Origin: Clostridium yunnanense
GTDB taxonomy: Bacteria > Bacillota > Clostridia > Clostridiales > Clostridiaceae
Assembly (NCBI RefSeq): GCF_016595795.1
Contig: NZ_JAENHN010000037.1
Location: forward strand, 248,001 to 312,000
DNA length: 64,000 nt
Direction of reading: 5' to 3'
Part shown: in pieces, positions 18,860-27,578 of the stretch
How the letters are laid out: every line of letters starts with the position of its first letter
Numbering within the stretch: position 1 is the stretch's first letter
The notes under the pieces: model-generated
Told to the model about the DNA's origin: nothing
The model's input: only the letters and a program-made list of their open reading frames with translations
Databases searched by the model: none
Translations under genes and position numbers: made by a program

Positions 18860-19057
18860 CTATTTAAGACCATTTTCATAGCTTTCTATAATCTTCTTAA
18901 CCATATATCCGCCTACTGAACCATTTTCTCTTGAAGTCAAGTTACCATTGTAGCCTTCAGTTAAGTTAACCCCTAGTTCTCTTGCTGTCTCAAACTTAAA
19001 TTGACTTAATTTGTCTTTTGCTTCTGGAACTAAAATTCTATTTCCTCTGCTTGCCAT
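18860..19057 (-). CDS. Alpha/beta-type small acid-soluble spore protein
   Basis: 65-residue DNA-binding protein that coats spore DNA and protects it from UV and heat, then is degraded at germination. Conserved blocks are present: KFETARELGV, which contains the GPR protease site region (F-E-T/E-A), and GGYMVKKIIE. Start MASRGNR with an AAGGAGG site. A CATACTA box about 40 bases upstream resembles a sigma-G -10. Monocistronic. Confidence 0.95.
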   Translation of the reverse strand: MASRGNRILVPEAKDKLSQFKFETARELGVNLTEGYNGNLTSRENGSVGGYMVKKIIESYENGLK

Positions 19058-19095
19058 GATAATTTCCTCCTTATCATAATTAATTTTTATTACAC

Positions 19096-19102
19096 TAGTA
19101 TG
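19096..19102 (-). promoter_or_regulatory. Probable sigma-G -10 box of the SASP gene
   Basis: CATACTA on the minus strand fits the sigma-G consensus CATWHTA loosely and stands about 40 bases before the start codon. The -35 is not clear (a GAATC lies slightly too close), so this is tentative. Confidence 0.4.
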
Positions 19103-19487
19103 TTGCTCAGAATTAGGATTCTTATTATATATATCTATTGGAAACTAACTTATCTTTATCCATTATTACAAATAACATCTTGATATTCCATATAAGTATT
19201 ATCATTCATTCGAGCTTCGCCATTCTTTATTCAAACTCCATATTATTCAAAATTTATATATACTATTTTATAATAAAATTTTCATTAATCTATATTACAA
19301 ATTTCTAAGAACATATTAGCTATTTAAACATATATTATACTATAAGACTTATTTATATGAGGCTTTTAACCAAGTTAGTCAGTGACGTGTAAATAGCTTT
19401 TATTCATACGCCACAATAATGGACAACTTTAATACTGTTACAACTAATAAACTTCAAACAATATGATAAAATTATGAGGTGTAAATA

Positions 19488-19940
19488 ATGGCATATAGTA
19501 ATGGTGATAAACAAAGGACTCCTTCTGAAGTATATGAACTACTTCAGTTAATAGTACAAAAACAAGAACAATTACAAGCTCAATTACAAGAGCAAGCTCA
19601 AGTTCAAGCTCAATTACAGAGACAACTTCAAGAACAGGATCAAAGACAACTTCAAGACCAAGATCAACGTCAAAGACAACTTCAGGATCAAGATCAAGAT
19701 CAGGACCAAGATCAGGATCAAGACCAAGATCAAAGACAGCTTCAAGGCCAATTCGACTATGAAACTGAAAGTATCAGCTTTGGAGATATAGGCAACAATA
19801 GAGTAACTGTTAGAGTAGATAATAACGCTATAGCAGTTCTTGTATTAGCATTACTTGGTTTATCAAACGGCTCTGTAGAGGATAGCGAACTTAAAGGCTA
19901 TATAAATGCGCTAATAACAAAGAGCAGTTTTTCAGAATAA
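19488..19940 (+). CDS. Gln/Asp-repeat protein, unknown function
   Basis: 150 residues. An N-terminal 20-residue lead (SPEVYELLQLIVQKQ-like helix) is followed by a very biased stretch, residues about 24-87, made almost only of Q, D, L, A, E and R: first QAQLQEQ heptad-like units, then a run of seven QD dipeptides. A C-terminal domain (about 88-150; FGDIGNNRVTVRVDNNAIAVLVLALLGLS) is hydrophobic and beta-rich. No signal peptide. GAGG sits 8 bases before the ATG. The only plus-strand gene in this sporulation-rich segment, next to a SASP; a spore-surface role is a guess. Not recognised. Confidence 0.7.
   Translation: MAYSNGDKQRTPSEVYELLQLIVQKQEQLQAQLQEQAQVQAQLQRQLQEQDQRQLQDQDQRQRQLQDQDQDQDQDQDQDQDQRQLQGQFDYETESISFGDIGNNRVTVRVDNNAIAVLVLALLGLSNGSVEDSELKGYINALITKSSFSE
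19650..19745 (+). repeat. Internal short tandem repeat encoding (Gln-Asp)n
   Basis: Imperfect repetition of CAAGAT / CAGGAC hexamers within the Gln/Asp-repeat gene. Likely length-variable between strains. Confidence 0.75.
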
Positions 19941-19959
19941 AATATTTATCTTTTCAATA

Positions 19960-19987
19960 AGTCTAGGGGACTCCCCTAGACTCTTTA
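19960..19987 (+). terminator. Terminator of the Gln/Asp-repeat gene
   Basis: AGTCTAGGGG, loop ACT, CCCCTAGACT; 10-bp GC-rich stem followed by CTTTAT. Confidence 0.8.
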
Positions 19988-20040
19988 TAGCTTTATAAGC
20001 TTTAATAATATTTATATCATACTTACAGATTTTAAAACTT

Positions 20041-20145
20041 GGCGCTGTTAAAGCACTGTGTTGAAATTAATTGATTAGTCATCCAACGCTCTTTAGGTGA
20101 ACAACTCTACAATTGAATTTATTTTTTTAGGATTAGAGTTGTTCA
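20041..20145. repeat. Palindrome-type element remnant and 12-bp inverted repeat
   Basis: The complement of 20041-20072 shares the block TTAATTTCAACAC..CTTTAACAGCGC with the element at 63922-63984 (three mismatches in 29). Beside it, TGAACAACTCTA (20098-20109) and its exact complement (20134-20145) form a second inverted repeat without a T-run. Confidence 0.5.
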
Positions 20146-20185
20146 TCCTTAATGAGTTTACGCAAAGATTTATCTTAAACATATC

Positions 20186-20443
20186 CTAAAACTTAAACAA
20201 TATCCATTTACAAGTACTCATCTCGTACTTAATCTCATATAATCTTTCATTGCCTGATATTAAACTTTGGCATACGAATATAAACATATCATTTCCTACT
20301 ATTCGCTCCTTATATAACTTAATTACTCTATCAATCTTAATTACATAATCTTTACCTTCACTAACCTTAAAACTTACAGGATGAGGTTTACCACTTATAT
20401 CAAACCAAGCTAACATTTCTATATTCTTAGCAACAATCTTCAA
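20186..20443 (-). CDS. Conserved hypothetical small protein
   Basis: 85 residues from a TTG start at 20443 (GGTGG 7 bases upstream; the ATG at 20464 precedes that site). Soluble, beta-rich: IEMLAWFDISGKPHPVSFKV then KIDRVIKLYKERIVGNDMFIFVCQS. No membrane segment, no metal motif. The strand pattern suggests a small beta barrel. Function unknown, single-gene unit. Confidence 0.6.
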   Translation of the reverse strand: MKIVAKNIEMLAWFDISGKPHPVSFKVSEGKDYVIKIDRVIKLYKERIVGNDMFIFVCQSLISGNERLYEIKYEMSTCKWILFKF

Positions 20444-20562
20444 GATTTCACCACCCACGCACATATGTTCGTGTTTATTTTACCAAACTATCTTATTATT
20501 ATCAATAATTCTTATGTATTATTTGGAAATATTTTCGTTATTGGTTGCTACTTTTAAAATTT

Positions 20563-20605
20563 AATCCCCAATATAACTATTACTATAGTCATATTGGGGA
20601 TTTTT
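20563..20605. terminator. Terminator downstream of the flavodoxin gene
   Basis: AATCCCCAATAT (20563-20574) and its complement (20591-20602) with a 16-base loop. It immediately follows the flavodoxin stop on the minus strand. Confidence 0.75.
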
Positions 20606-20607
20606 CA

Positions 20608-21096
20608 CTACAATCTATCTTTTATATCTCTTATCCATTGTTTTGCTTTTAATAAATTTTCATCTTTATCTTTCTTTAGAGGATCTTCGAAGTCCATCTC
20701 ACCTACAAAATCATTTCCTTTTAGCTTTTCTTTAAAATCCCCAAAAGTCTTTCCTTCTTTTCCTCCACCATGGCAGCAAAACAAAGCAATTTTTTTATTT
20801 TCAATTTGATGCTTTTCTAGAAAAGTATTGAACACAGGTGCAAATCTACTTGCCCATACTGGAGTTCCTAGAACAATAAGCTCATATTTAGATAAATCCT
20901 TATCTATAACCTCAATATCAGGTTTATCTTTAAACATGACTTGTTTTCCGCCCCATAAGTATTTCCTAAATCCACTTGTAGGTATTTGCTTAACTGGTTG
21001 TATCTCAGCAATTTCTCCACCTAATTCTTTACTAATAGCTTCTGCAATAAATTTAGTATCCCCTTCTAGAGAATAGAAAACCACTAAGGACTTCAT
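20608..21096 (-). CDS. Flavodoxin family protein
   Basis: 162-residue cytoplasmic FMN-binding electron carrier. The phosphate-binding loop is SLEGDTKFIAEAI in place of the classic T-x-T-G-x-T, and the isoalloxazine loop is LGTPVWASRFAPVF. A CCHGGGKEGK loop follows the fifth core region, as in NADPH-quinone-type flavodoxins of clostridia. The ATG has GGAG 9 bases upstream. It follows the small membrane-anchored protein at 21115 with an 18-base gap, so the two are likely cotranscribed. Confidence 0.88.
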   Translation of the reverse strand: MKSLVVFYSLEGDTKFIAEAISKELGGEIAEIQPVKQIPTSGFRKYLWGGKQVMFKDKPDIEVIDKDLSKYELIVLGTPVWASRFAPVFNTFLEKHQIENKKIALFCCHGGGKEGKTFGDFKEKLKGNDFVGEMDFEDPLKKDKDENLLKAKQWIRDIKDRL

Positions 21097-21114
21097 TTAT
21101 ATCACTCCTACTGT

Positions 21115-21630
21115 TCAATTTTTAAAACTCATACTATATTTCTCAAACCTATCAATATATTCTAACACATATATTCTCTTTTCGTCTTCATTGAATAGTA
21201 AAATTGCATAATCATTTTTATTTAACTTAAAATAGTATAAAGTCTTTTCCTGTACTTGTGGGATATATTTACTAGACTCAACTTTCTCATTATTATTAAC
21301 CTCTAGACAATCTTTAAACCTATTTACAAACTCATTTACTTCATCCTTACTTTCTTCATCAACTAACTTCCACTTACTAAAATCCTTTAGTTTTTTAGCA
21401 TTGTTTTCATCATATTCTAAAACCGAATAGGCTCTTCCTTCTGATGGCATTCTTTGTATATCACACATCACCTTAATCTCATGTTTGGGTTTCGGAACAT
21501 CTATACTGAAATTATTCTTCAGAGTAGACCTTACGCTAGAAAAATACTTGTATACACTAATGACTTGAAATGTAAAAAAAACTATCATAGCAAATAAGAT
21601 AACAAAAATACTTTTAGATGTTTTTCTCAT
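21115..21630 (-). CDS. Membrane-anchored protein, unknown function
   Basis: 171 residues. One N-terminal membrane segment at about 8-28 and an extracellular domain rich in charged residues; no lipobox cysteine. The mature part carries strand-like segments (KTLYYFKLNKNDYAILLF; RIYVLEYIDRFEKY). I do not recognise a family. GGAG precedes the ATG. Upstream partner of the flavodoxin gene. Confidence 0.6.
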   Translation of the reverse strand: MRKTSKSIFVILFAMIVFFTFQVISVYKYFSSVRSTLKNNFSIDVPKPKHEIKVMCDIQRMPSEGRAYSVLEYDENNAKKLKDFSKWKLVDEESKDEVNEFVNRFKDCLEVNNNEKVESSKYIPQVQEKTLYYFKLNKNDYAILLFNEDEKRIYVLEYIDRFEKYSMSFKN

Positions 21631-22181
21631 ACTCTCTCTCCACTTTTATTAATTAAATAATATGTAATACCCTTTGAATTCTAAAATTCTTACATTCAAT
21701 CCACGAGAAATTTAAAGATACATTTCTCACTGAACATATAAGTATTTATGTGGACTTCCTCAAAGACGAGATATTGTTATTGGTATTTATCTTACATAAA
21801 ATCCTTTACATCTATATAGTTTAAAAAGCAACTAGATTGGGGTAATCTAGCTGCTATTTATTAGGGGATCAATAACATTAAACGCTCTTTTGTTAATGGC
21901 ATTTTGCTAACTTATTCATTTCATAATCCTATGATATTATTATAAACAATAATTATTAATAAATTATATCTTTTATGCTAATAATATGTTAATAATTATC
22001 CACTTTTTAATGCAATTTCCATAAAAAACGCTAGGTTTTTGTGCATAACTACAAACGAAGCTTTTATACATCAAAATCGTTTAAAATTTCTTTTATAGAT
22101 TTTATTTAAAATATAAATTTCCTAAACTCAACTATTAAGTTATATGGGCTTCTTAATCTTAATGCATCAACATATTGAGTT
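21631..22181. other. Gene-free region below the histidine kinase
   Basis: AT-rich, no convincing reading frame. A stem-loop at 21822-21856 (AGCAACTAGATT with one mismatch, 5-base loop, TTTTT on the minus strand) is the likely terminator of the kinase operon, about 325 bases after the kinase stop. Confidence 0.5.
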
Positions 22182-23429
22182 TTAGATATTATAACAGTGA
22201 AAGGTTAATATAAACTTCGTTCCAACGCCTAATTTACTTTTTGCCTCTATAATTCCATTATGAGATTCTACTATTGACTTAGCTAGTGCTAATCCTATAC
22301 CTACCGAATTACTTTTTTTTGAGTTTCTTGCCTTATAAAATCTCTTGAAAATACTTGGCAAATCTTCTTCACTTATACCTTCACCAGTATCTTTAATTAT
22401 GACTCTTCTATACACCGGATTCTCTTCTAGTGTTATATCAATTGTTCCTCCTTTAGGTGTATGTTCTATTCCGTTCTTAACTATATTTATTATAGCTTCT
22501 TCTAACCATAGTCTGTCATGATAGAATACTATGTCTCTATCTTCTTGAAAGTTAATCTTCACTTCAGCTTTATCAGCTTTAGTATCAAGTGCATTTATTG
22601 CTTCACTTACTGTCTCATTAAGACTTTGACTTTCTTTATCAAATTCTATAGCTTTAGCATCTAGCTTTGCTAACTTTAGCATACTTTGTATAAGCCAATT
22701 CATTCTATCAAGCTGATTAGCGTTATTTATTAAAAAGTTTTCTCTTTGCTCTTTTTCTAACTCCTTACTAAGCAGTATATCGTTATAAACCATCATTGAT
22801 GAAAGAGGTGTCTTTAACTGATGTGATATATCTGAAAGTAAGTCAACTAAGAACTGCTTTTCTTTTTCAAGTTCTGTTATATTATTTCTTATAATATCCT
22901 TCATTGAGTTAAACGACACTGCAAGCTTTGAAAAATCTCCTTCTTTATTCTCATTTATATTTATCTCATACTCCCCTTCAATAACTTTTTTAGCACCTAA
23001 AGTCAATCTTCTTATTCTCTTATAAAAAAAAGAGTACTGTATATAATTAAGTGTGAAGAATATTAAAGTTATAAATAAAAATATAAATATTATAGTATAG
23101 TTATTTTTCTTGCTAACATCATTTATATAAGGAAAAAGTTCATTGTCTAAACTTTCTGTAAGTCCATACTTTTTTATAAGCTCCGCTCCTTTTTCTCTTT
23201 CCTCTTTACTTGCTTCTCTTGTTATAAGTGGAACAATTTCTTTTTCTAAGGATGGATCTTTTTCTATAACTCTAGCTGTAATAGCTCCAACACTTTTTAT
23301 ATAATCATCCTTGAGATTATTATTGTAGATTTTTAAAGCAAATAAAGTAATAAATAAAAATATTGTTGTTAATAAAAAAAGAATAACTGAGCTTAATTTA
23401 AGCTCAGGATTTGCAAAATATTTTTTCAT
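22182..23429 (-). CDS. Sensor histidine kinase
   Basis: 415-residue membrane kinase. Membrane segments at about 13-33 and 111-131 enclose a ~75-residue extracellular sensor, then a HAMP linker (about 135-186), the dimerisation domain with His203 in SHQLKTP, and an ATPase domain with N box NIVKNGIEH, G1 DTGEGIS and G2 GIGLALAKS. The gap to the response regulator is 12 bases, so they form one operon. The target is probably the adjacent FtsX-type ABC transporter. Unlike BceS, it has a real extracellular domain. Confidence 0.93.
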   Translation of the reverse strand: MKKYFANPELKLSSVILFLLTTIFLFITLFALKIYNNNLKDDYIKSVGAITARVIEKDPSLEKEIVPLITREASKEEREKGAELIKKYGLTESLDNELFPYINDVSKKNNYTIIFIFLFITLIFFTLNYIQYSFFYKRIRRLTLGAKKVIEGEYEININENKEGDFSKLAVSFNSMKDIIRNNITELEKEKQFLVDLLSDISHQLKTPLSSMMVYNDILLSKELEKEQRENFLINNANQLDRMNWLIQSMLKLAKLDAKAIEFDKESQSLNETVSEAINALDTKADKAEVKINFQEDRDIVFYHDRLWLEEAIINIVKNGIEHTPKGGTIDITLEENPVYRRVIIKDTGEGISEEDLPSIFKRFYKARNSKKSNSVGIGLALAKSIVESHNGIIEAKSKLGVGTKFILTFHCYNI

Positions 23430-23441
23430 ATTAAATTCTCC

Positions 23442-24143
23442 CTAAACTAAACTATCTACTTCCTTATTCCACTTGTACCCAAGTCCTCTCTGAGTAACTA
23501 TGTATTCTGGCTGTTTTGGATCATCTTCTATCTTTTCTCTTATTCTCTTTATATAAACCGCTAATGTATTTTCATCAAAGAAAGCTTCTGATCCTTCTAT
23601 CAATTGCTCTAATATCTCATCCCTCTTCATTAGAACTCCATGCTTATTTATGAAAATTAATAGGAGTTTATACTCTTGAGCCGTAAGAACTATATCTTTA
23701 TCATTTTTAGTAACAGTGGCACTAGAAGTATTTACTATTATATCTCCACTTTTTAATCTATTACCAATTGTTTGATTCTTAGCAGTTCTTCTAAGTAGAA
23801 CTTTAACTCTTGATAACAATTCTCTTACCCTAAAAGGCTTTGTTATATAATCATCTCCACCTATTTCAAGCCCTAAAACCACATTTACTTCCTCATCTAA
23901 TGCAGTTAGAAACATAATTGGGACCTCACTGTCTTTCCTTATCTCCTTACATAACTCATATCCACTTCCATCTGGTAAATTTACATCAAGTATTATCAAA
24001 TCTATATTCTTACTTTTAAAAATATCTCTTCCTTCAGCTAAGGTTGAAGCTTTAAATACATCATACCCCTCATCTTTGAGAGTAAATTCTATTCCAAGAG
24101 CCAAAGACTGATCATCTTCTACTAACAGAAGCGTAGTTGCCAT
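23442..24143 (-). CDS. OmpR-family response regulator
   Basis: 233 residues: receiver domain with phospho-acceptor Asp53 in LDVNLPDG and the switch Lys in YITKPF, then a winged-helix output domain (YIKRIREKIEDDPKQPEYIVTQRGLGYKW). The ATG at 24143 has GAGG 8 bases upstream; the GTG at 24152 overlaps it. Its likely operators, CTTACA-N4-TGTAAG, lie upstream of this operon (24490-24526) and of the ABC transporter operon (28359-28394). Confidence 0.94.
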   Translation of the reverse strand: MATTLLLVEDDQSLALGIEFTLKDEGYDVFKASTLAEGRDIFKSKNIDLIILDVNLPDGSGYELCKEIRKDSEVPIMFLTALDEEVNVVLGLEIGGDDYITKPFRVRELLSRVKVLLRRTAKNQTIGNRLKSGDIIVNTSSATVTKNDKDIVLTAQEYKLLLIFINKHGVLMKRDEILEQLIEGSEAFFDENTLAVYIKRIREKIEDDPKQPEYIVTQRGLGYKWNKEVDSLV

Positions 24144-24194
24144 TTTATGCACCTCACTAAATAATATAAGTTTATTACTGTTTCTTACATATAA

Positions 24195-24326
24195 TTATAT
24201 AGAAATACCATAATTCTGCAAATCTTGATTTAAATCTTCATTACTATTATTAATTACTTCTTTTGCAAAAAACATTAATCCTATACACAAATATACTACT
24301 TTAACTATTTCTATAAATTTATTCAT
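24195..24326 (-). CDS. 43-residue single-pass membrane peptide
   Basis: ATG at 24326 with AAAGGAG 8 bases upstream, an unusually good ribosome site for such a short gene. The product has an N-terminal amphipathic/hydrophobic segment (FIEIVKVVYLCIGLMFFAKEV, given here as 5-25) and a polar acidic tail (NNSNEDLNQDLQN). It is the first gene of the response-regulator/kinase operon, 51 bases ahead of the regulator. Size and place fit a small peptide that modulates the kinase or transporter, but no family is recognised. Confidence 0.6.
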   Translation of the reverse strand: MNKFIEIVKVVYLCIGLMFFAKEVINNSNEDLNQDLQNYGISI

Positions 24327-24382
24327 GATAACTTCTCCTTTGTTGGTAATATTTTTATTATTTTCTATTTCCGTTATATATG

Positions 24383-24436
24383 GATGTACCAATTCGTAAT
24401 AAAACTTATATTTTCAAAGAAACTTTTCACTAACTC
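24383..24436. repeat. Partial copy of the 95-bp palindromic element
   Basis: Begins GATGTACCAATTCGTAATAA and follows one arm of the element at 47950-48044 for about 45 bases; the other arm is lost. It lies in the 5' region of the small membrane peptide gene. Confidence 0.55.
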
Positions 24437-24489
24437 TTATCTATGTACTAATTATATCTTCGCTAACCCTAGTACACCATAAATATGGA

Positions 24490-24526
24490 CTTACAAAAAA
24501 AAGAGTTTGTCTTACAGTTCTGTAAG
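24490..24526. promoter_or_regulatory. Response-regulator operator upstream of the regulator operon
   Basis: CTTACA (24490), then CTTACA-GTTC-TGTAAG at 24511-24526. The palindrome fits the TNACA-N4-TGTAA box known for BceR-type regulators, and the third half-site sits 21 bases away. The same layout recurs at 28359-28394. It overlaps the terminator of the preceding gene. Confidence 0.6.
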
Positions 24527-24534
24527 ACAAACTC
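24503..24534 (-). terminator. Terminator of the ABC transporter operon
   Basis: Perfect 14-bp stem GAGTTTGTCTTACA (24503-24516 and 24521-24534), 4-base loop, T8 on the minus strand. It lies 60 bases after the 24594 gene. Confidence 0.88.
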
Positions 24535-24593
24535 CCATTATCTTGGCTTATAACTTATGATGTATTTAACACCTAATGATACAACCCCTTTGC

Positions 24594-24977
24594 TTATTCT
24601 ATCTTCATTTCTAACTTACCATAATCATCAATTTTATTTATAACCACATTAACTTTTCCCCTATACCCTTTTTCTAGATAACCAACTAAATAATGCTCAT
24701 AGTAATTGCCCTTACTATCTTTGTATGTTAACAATATTTGATCTTCACTCTTAAGTTCACTGGTGTTGACCTTATACTCCCAAAGCTTTTTAGGTTCTAG
24801 CTCTGATATACTTTGTATACTACCATTAACTTTATATCTTAATTCTAAGTTATTCGCTGTTTTATCTGATTTGTTATTAATATCTATCTTATATCTACTG
24901 CTAAATTTCATGACATCAATAGCTACTAGGAAGAGAACTACTACCACACCTATTAAAATCTTCTTCTTATTATTCAT
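24594..24977 (-). CDS. Small membrane-anchored extracellular protein of the ABC operon
   Basis: 127 residues with one N-terminal membrane segment (about 6-24, ILIGVVVVLFLVAIDVM) and an extracellular beta-sandwich-like domain (YKIDINNKSDKTANNLELRYK; KWEYKV; YEHYLVGYLEKGYRGKV). No lipobox. Third gene of the ABC transporter operon, 57 bases after the permease and ahead of a strong terminator, so it may be an accessory binding subunit. No named family recognised. Confidence 0.6.
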   Translation of the reverse strand: MNNKKKILIGVVVVLFLVAIDVMKFSSRYKIDINNKSDKTANNLELRYKVNGSIQSISELEPKKLWEYKVNTSELKSEDQILLTYKDSKGNYYEHYLVGYLEKGYRGKVNVVINKIDDYGKLEMKIE

Positions 24978-25034
24978 AGATCCTCCTATTCGTATATCCT
25001 CTCTGATATTCAGTGATTATCATACAAATAAATG

Positions 25035-27554
25035 TTATTCTTCTCGTATAGCTTCTATTAAATTAGTTTTCTTAATTCTTGAAAGTGGTGAAAGCACTGA
25101 TAAATATCCAACTATTAATGATCCAATAAATGATATAATCATGGCACCAATAGGCACTTTCCATGCAAACTCTCTCACACCCCCAATTGCCCTATACAAT
25201 AAATATGACAATCCACAGCCTATTATAGAGCCATATATGGTTCCTGCTACGGCATATAAAATACCTTCTAGTACAATCATCTTTTTAAGTCCTTTTTGAG
25301 TAAGCCCTATAGATTTAAGTGCTGCAAACTCTCTCTTTCTTAAGATTATATTTGTAGTTATGGTATTTATTATATTTACTGAACTTATAAGAGAAATTAC
25401 AGTGATAAATCCATATATAAGTATTTGTATCATTAAGTTACTTGCTTTATCTCTCCTGTTGTTATCTATTTGATTGTATACGTGAAGTGAAGTATTGGAT
25501 TTAGTAAGATTCTCTATTTGTTCTGCTGCGGTTTTATCTGCCTTTATATCTTTAATCTTTATTAATAGAGAAGTGGGGTCAAGCTTATCCTTCTCTACAA
25601 ACTTCTTAGTAAGCGCTTCTGTTGTAATAAGTTTTAGACCACTTGGGTTACCACTATTATCAAAAGGATCAGTTGATACTATTCCCATAACTTTAACAGT
25701 TATTACTTTTCCTTCTCCAAATTCCTTTTGTTTCACCTCTGCCTCAGATTCGCTTGAAACATTAGTGGTTTCATCGTACTGTATTGAAATCTGGTCTCCA
25801 ACTTTAATATTAGCTATAGGTCCTAAATACTTTTTCTTAGTTGATTCATTATCTATTCGGTCCTTTTTTATTAAAATTACTCCATTTTCCTTCTCTAATT
25901 TATCTTTATCAATACTACCTTCCACTAAGTACTTCTTTGATGCTTCTAAAGATTTATCGTCAAAAGGTTGAACCGAGGAAATTACTGAAGTTTGCTTCTT
26001 ACCATTATAATTTATACTTTCATATATATTTCCTATATTCTTAACTTCCTTTAGTTCCTTGCTGCTATCGATTACTGATTTAAATTGATAATATCTATAA
26101 TTTTTATAAACATCCTTTACAGGGTTTAATTTCTTTACATCTTCAATCATAGAATTTAGACTAGTATTAGTTTTGTGTTCATCGTAATCATTATTATAGA
26201 TTGTGAAATGTATATCTCTTGATTCATTAGGCTCAGTAGTTACAGTAAGGGTCATATCCATAAAGGAACTAAAGGTTATAAAAAGAACTATACTTATAAC
26301 TATAGAAAATACAGTTATTCTATATCTTTTTCTATTTCTCTTTATATTTTTTGCAGCCATAGAACCTTCAAAACCAAAAAGTTTTTTAATTATTCTATTT
26401 TCAGTCTTTTTTATCTTTCCTTTTGTTATTGAGCTTCTGCTGCTTATAGCCAAAAGCGGAGATATTCTTCCTGCAAATATAGCTGGCAATAGCGCAGATA
26501 GATAAACAGATATAATACCAACTACAAAGCTAACTATTAGAATACTTGGGCTTATTACAAGCTTTGTAGCTACTACAGAATCACTACCTATCAGTTTAAA
26601 TACAAACGATAATATAGATATAGCTATTATTCCAAATATTAACCCAATAGGAACCGCTATGAAAGCAAGTATAGTAGCTTCCTTAAGTACTATGAATCTT
26701 ATCTGCTTAGGTGTAGTTCCAACTGCTCTTAAAAGACCAAATTCCTTCATTCTCTCAACAACACCAATTTGAAAAGAGTTATATATAACTGCTACCGTAC
26801 AAACTACTACAATAGAAACTATTATAATTACAGCTGACCATAAACCACCTAATCCATCGCCTTCTCTACCAGCGCCTTCCATTCTCAACACTGGTCCATT
26901 TTCTGAAACCTTTTTCTCGTCTCCTATCTTTGTGAGCTCATTTACTGCTTTTCTAAGATTTGTACCTGATTTAACCTGTACTAAAAGTATTGAATCTTCT
27001 TTAGATAAATTATCATTCTTTGTAATTATTCTTGCTCTATTTCCGTCTTGGATAGAAAAGCTATCTTCAAGTATTCCTACAAGCGTATAGTCTTTATCAC
27101 CAATATTTATTTTATCACCAACTGCTATTGACTGTGCTATATGGCTTAATGCCCATCTCTCAACAGCAATTTCCTGTTCATTTTTAGGCATTCGTCCTTC
27201 TTTAACTTTAAATGGTAGTAACTCTAACGCCTTATTTGTAGTTACTAATTTACTTGCGATTATATCGTCTTTTAGTTTTATCTCTTCATCTACTTTATAA
27301 TATCCGTATTTTGCCACCTTAGGGTTGTTTACAACCTGTTCAAATACCTTATCAGTGGTGTCTTTATACATAACATGGAATGAACCATAGTTTTCTCTGG
27401 CATTATCTAGTTCAACCTGTTGCATTCCTTTAAAAAACAACCCAATTGTTGAGATTAATGCCACTGACAATACTATTCCTATAATGGTTAGCAGAGCTCT
27501 CTTTTTATTAGCTTTTAAATATCGTCCAGTTATTTCTTTATAGCTACTTATCAT
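25035..27554 (-). CDS. FtsX-type ABC transporter permease
   Basis: 839 residues: a membrane segment at about 17-40, a MacB-like extracellular domain (~45-235), an FtsX domain with three segments (~240-370), a second membrane segment (~410-430), a second extracellular domain (~440-690) and a second FtsX domain (~700-830). Such two-FtsX permeases, with a MacB/LolD-type ATPase, export or expel peptides and lipids and often give resistance to cell-wall-active antimicrobials. It is 24 bases downstream of its ATPase gene and followed by the small anchored protein. Substrate unknown; the adjacent two-component system points to envelope stress. Confidence 0.92.
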   Translation of the reverse strand: MISSYKEITGRYLKANKKRALLTIIGIVLSVALISTIGLFFKGMQQVELDNARENYGSFHVMYKDTTDKVFEQVVNNPKVAKYGYYKVDEEIKLKDDIIASKLVTTNKALELLPFKVKEGRMPKNEQEIAVERWALSHIAQSIAVGDKINIGDKDYTLVGILEDSFSIQDGNRARIITKNDNLSKEDSILLVQVKSGTNLRKAVNELTKIGDEKKVSENGPVLRMEGAGREGDGLGGLWSAVIIIVSIVVVCTVAVIYNSFQIGVVERMKEFGLLRAVGTTPKQIRFIVLKEATILAFIAVPIGLIFGIIAISILSFVFKLIGSDSVVATKLVISPSILIVSFVVGIISVYLSALLPAIFAGRISPLLAISSRSSITKGKIKKTENRIIKKLFGFEGSMAAKNIKRNRKRYRITVFSIVISIVLFITFSSFMDMTLTVTTEPNESRDIHFTIYNNDYDEHKTNTSLNSMIEDVKKLNPVKDVYKNYRYYQFKSVIDSSKELKEVKNIGNIYESINYNGKKQTSVISSVQPFDDKSLEASKKYLVEGSIDKDKLEKENGVILIKKDRIDNESTKKKYLGPIANIKVGDQISIQYDETTNVSSESEAEVKQKEFGEGKVITVKVMGIVSTDPFDNSGNPSGLKLITTEALTKKFVEKDKLDPTSLLIKIKDIKADKTAAEQIENLTKSNTSLHVYNQIDNNRRDKASNLMIQILIYGFITVISLISSVNIINTITTNIILRKREFAALKSIGLTQKGLKKMIVLEGILYAVAGTIYGSIIGCGLSYLLYRAIGGVREFAWKVPIGAMIISFIGSLIVGYLSVLSPLSRIKKTNLIEAIREE

Positions 27555-27578
27555 AACTTTTCTCCCTCGCCTCTAATC

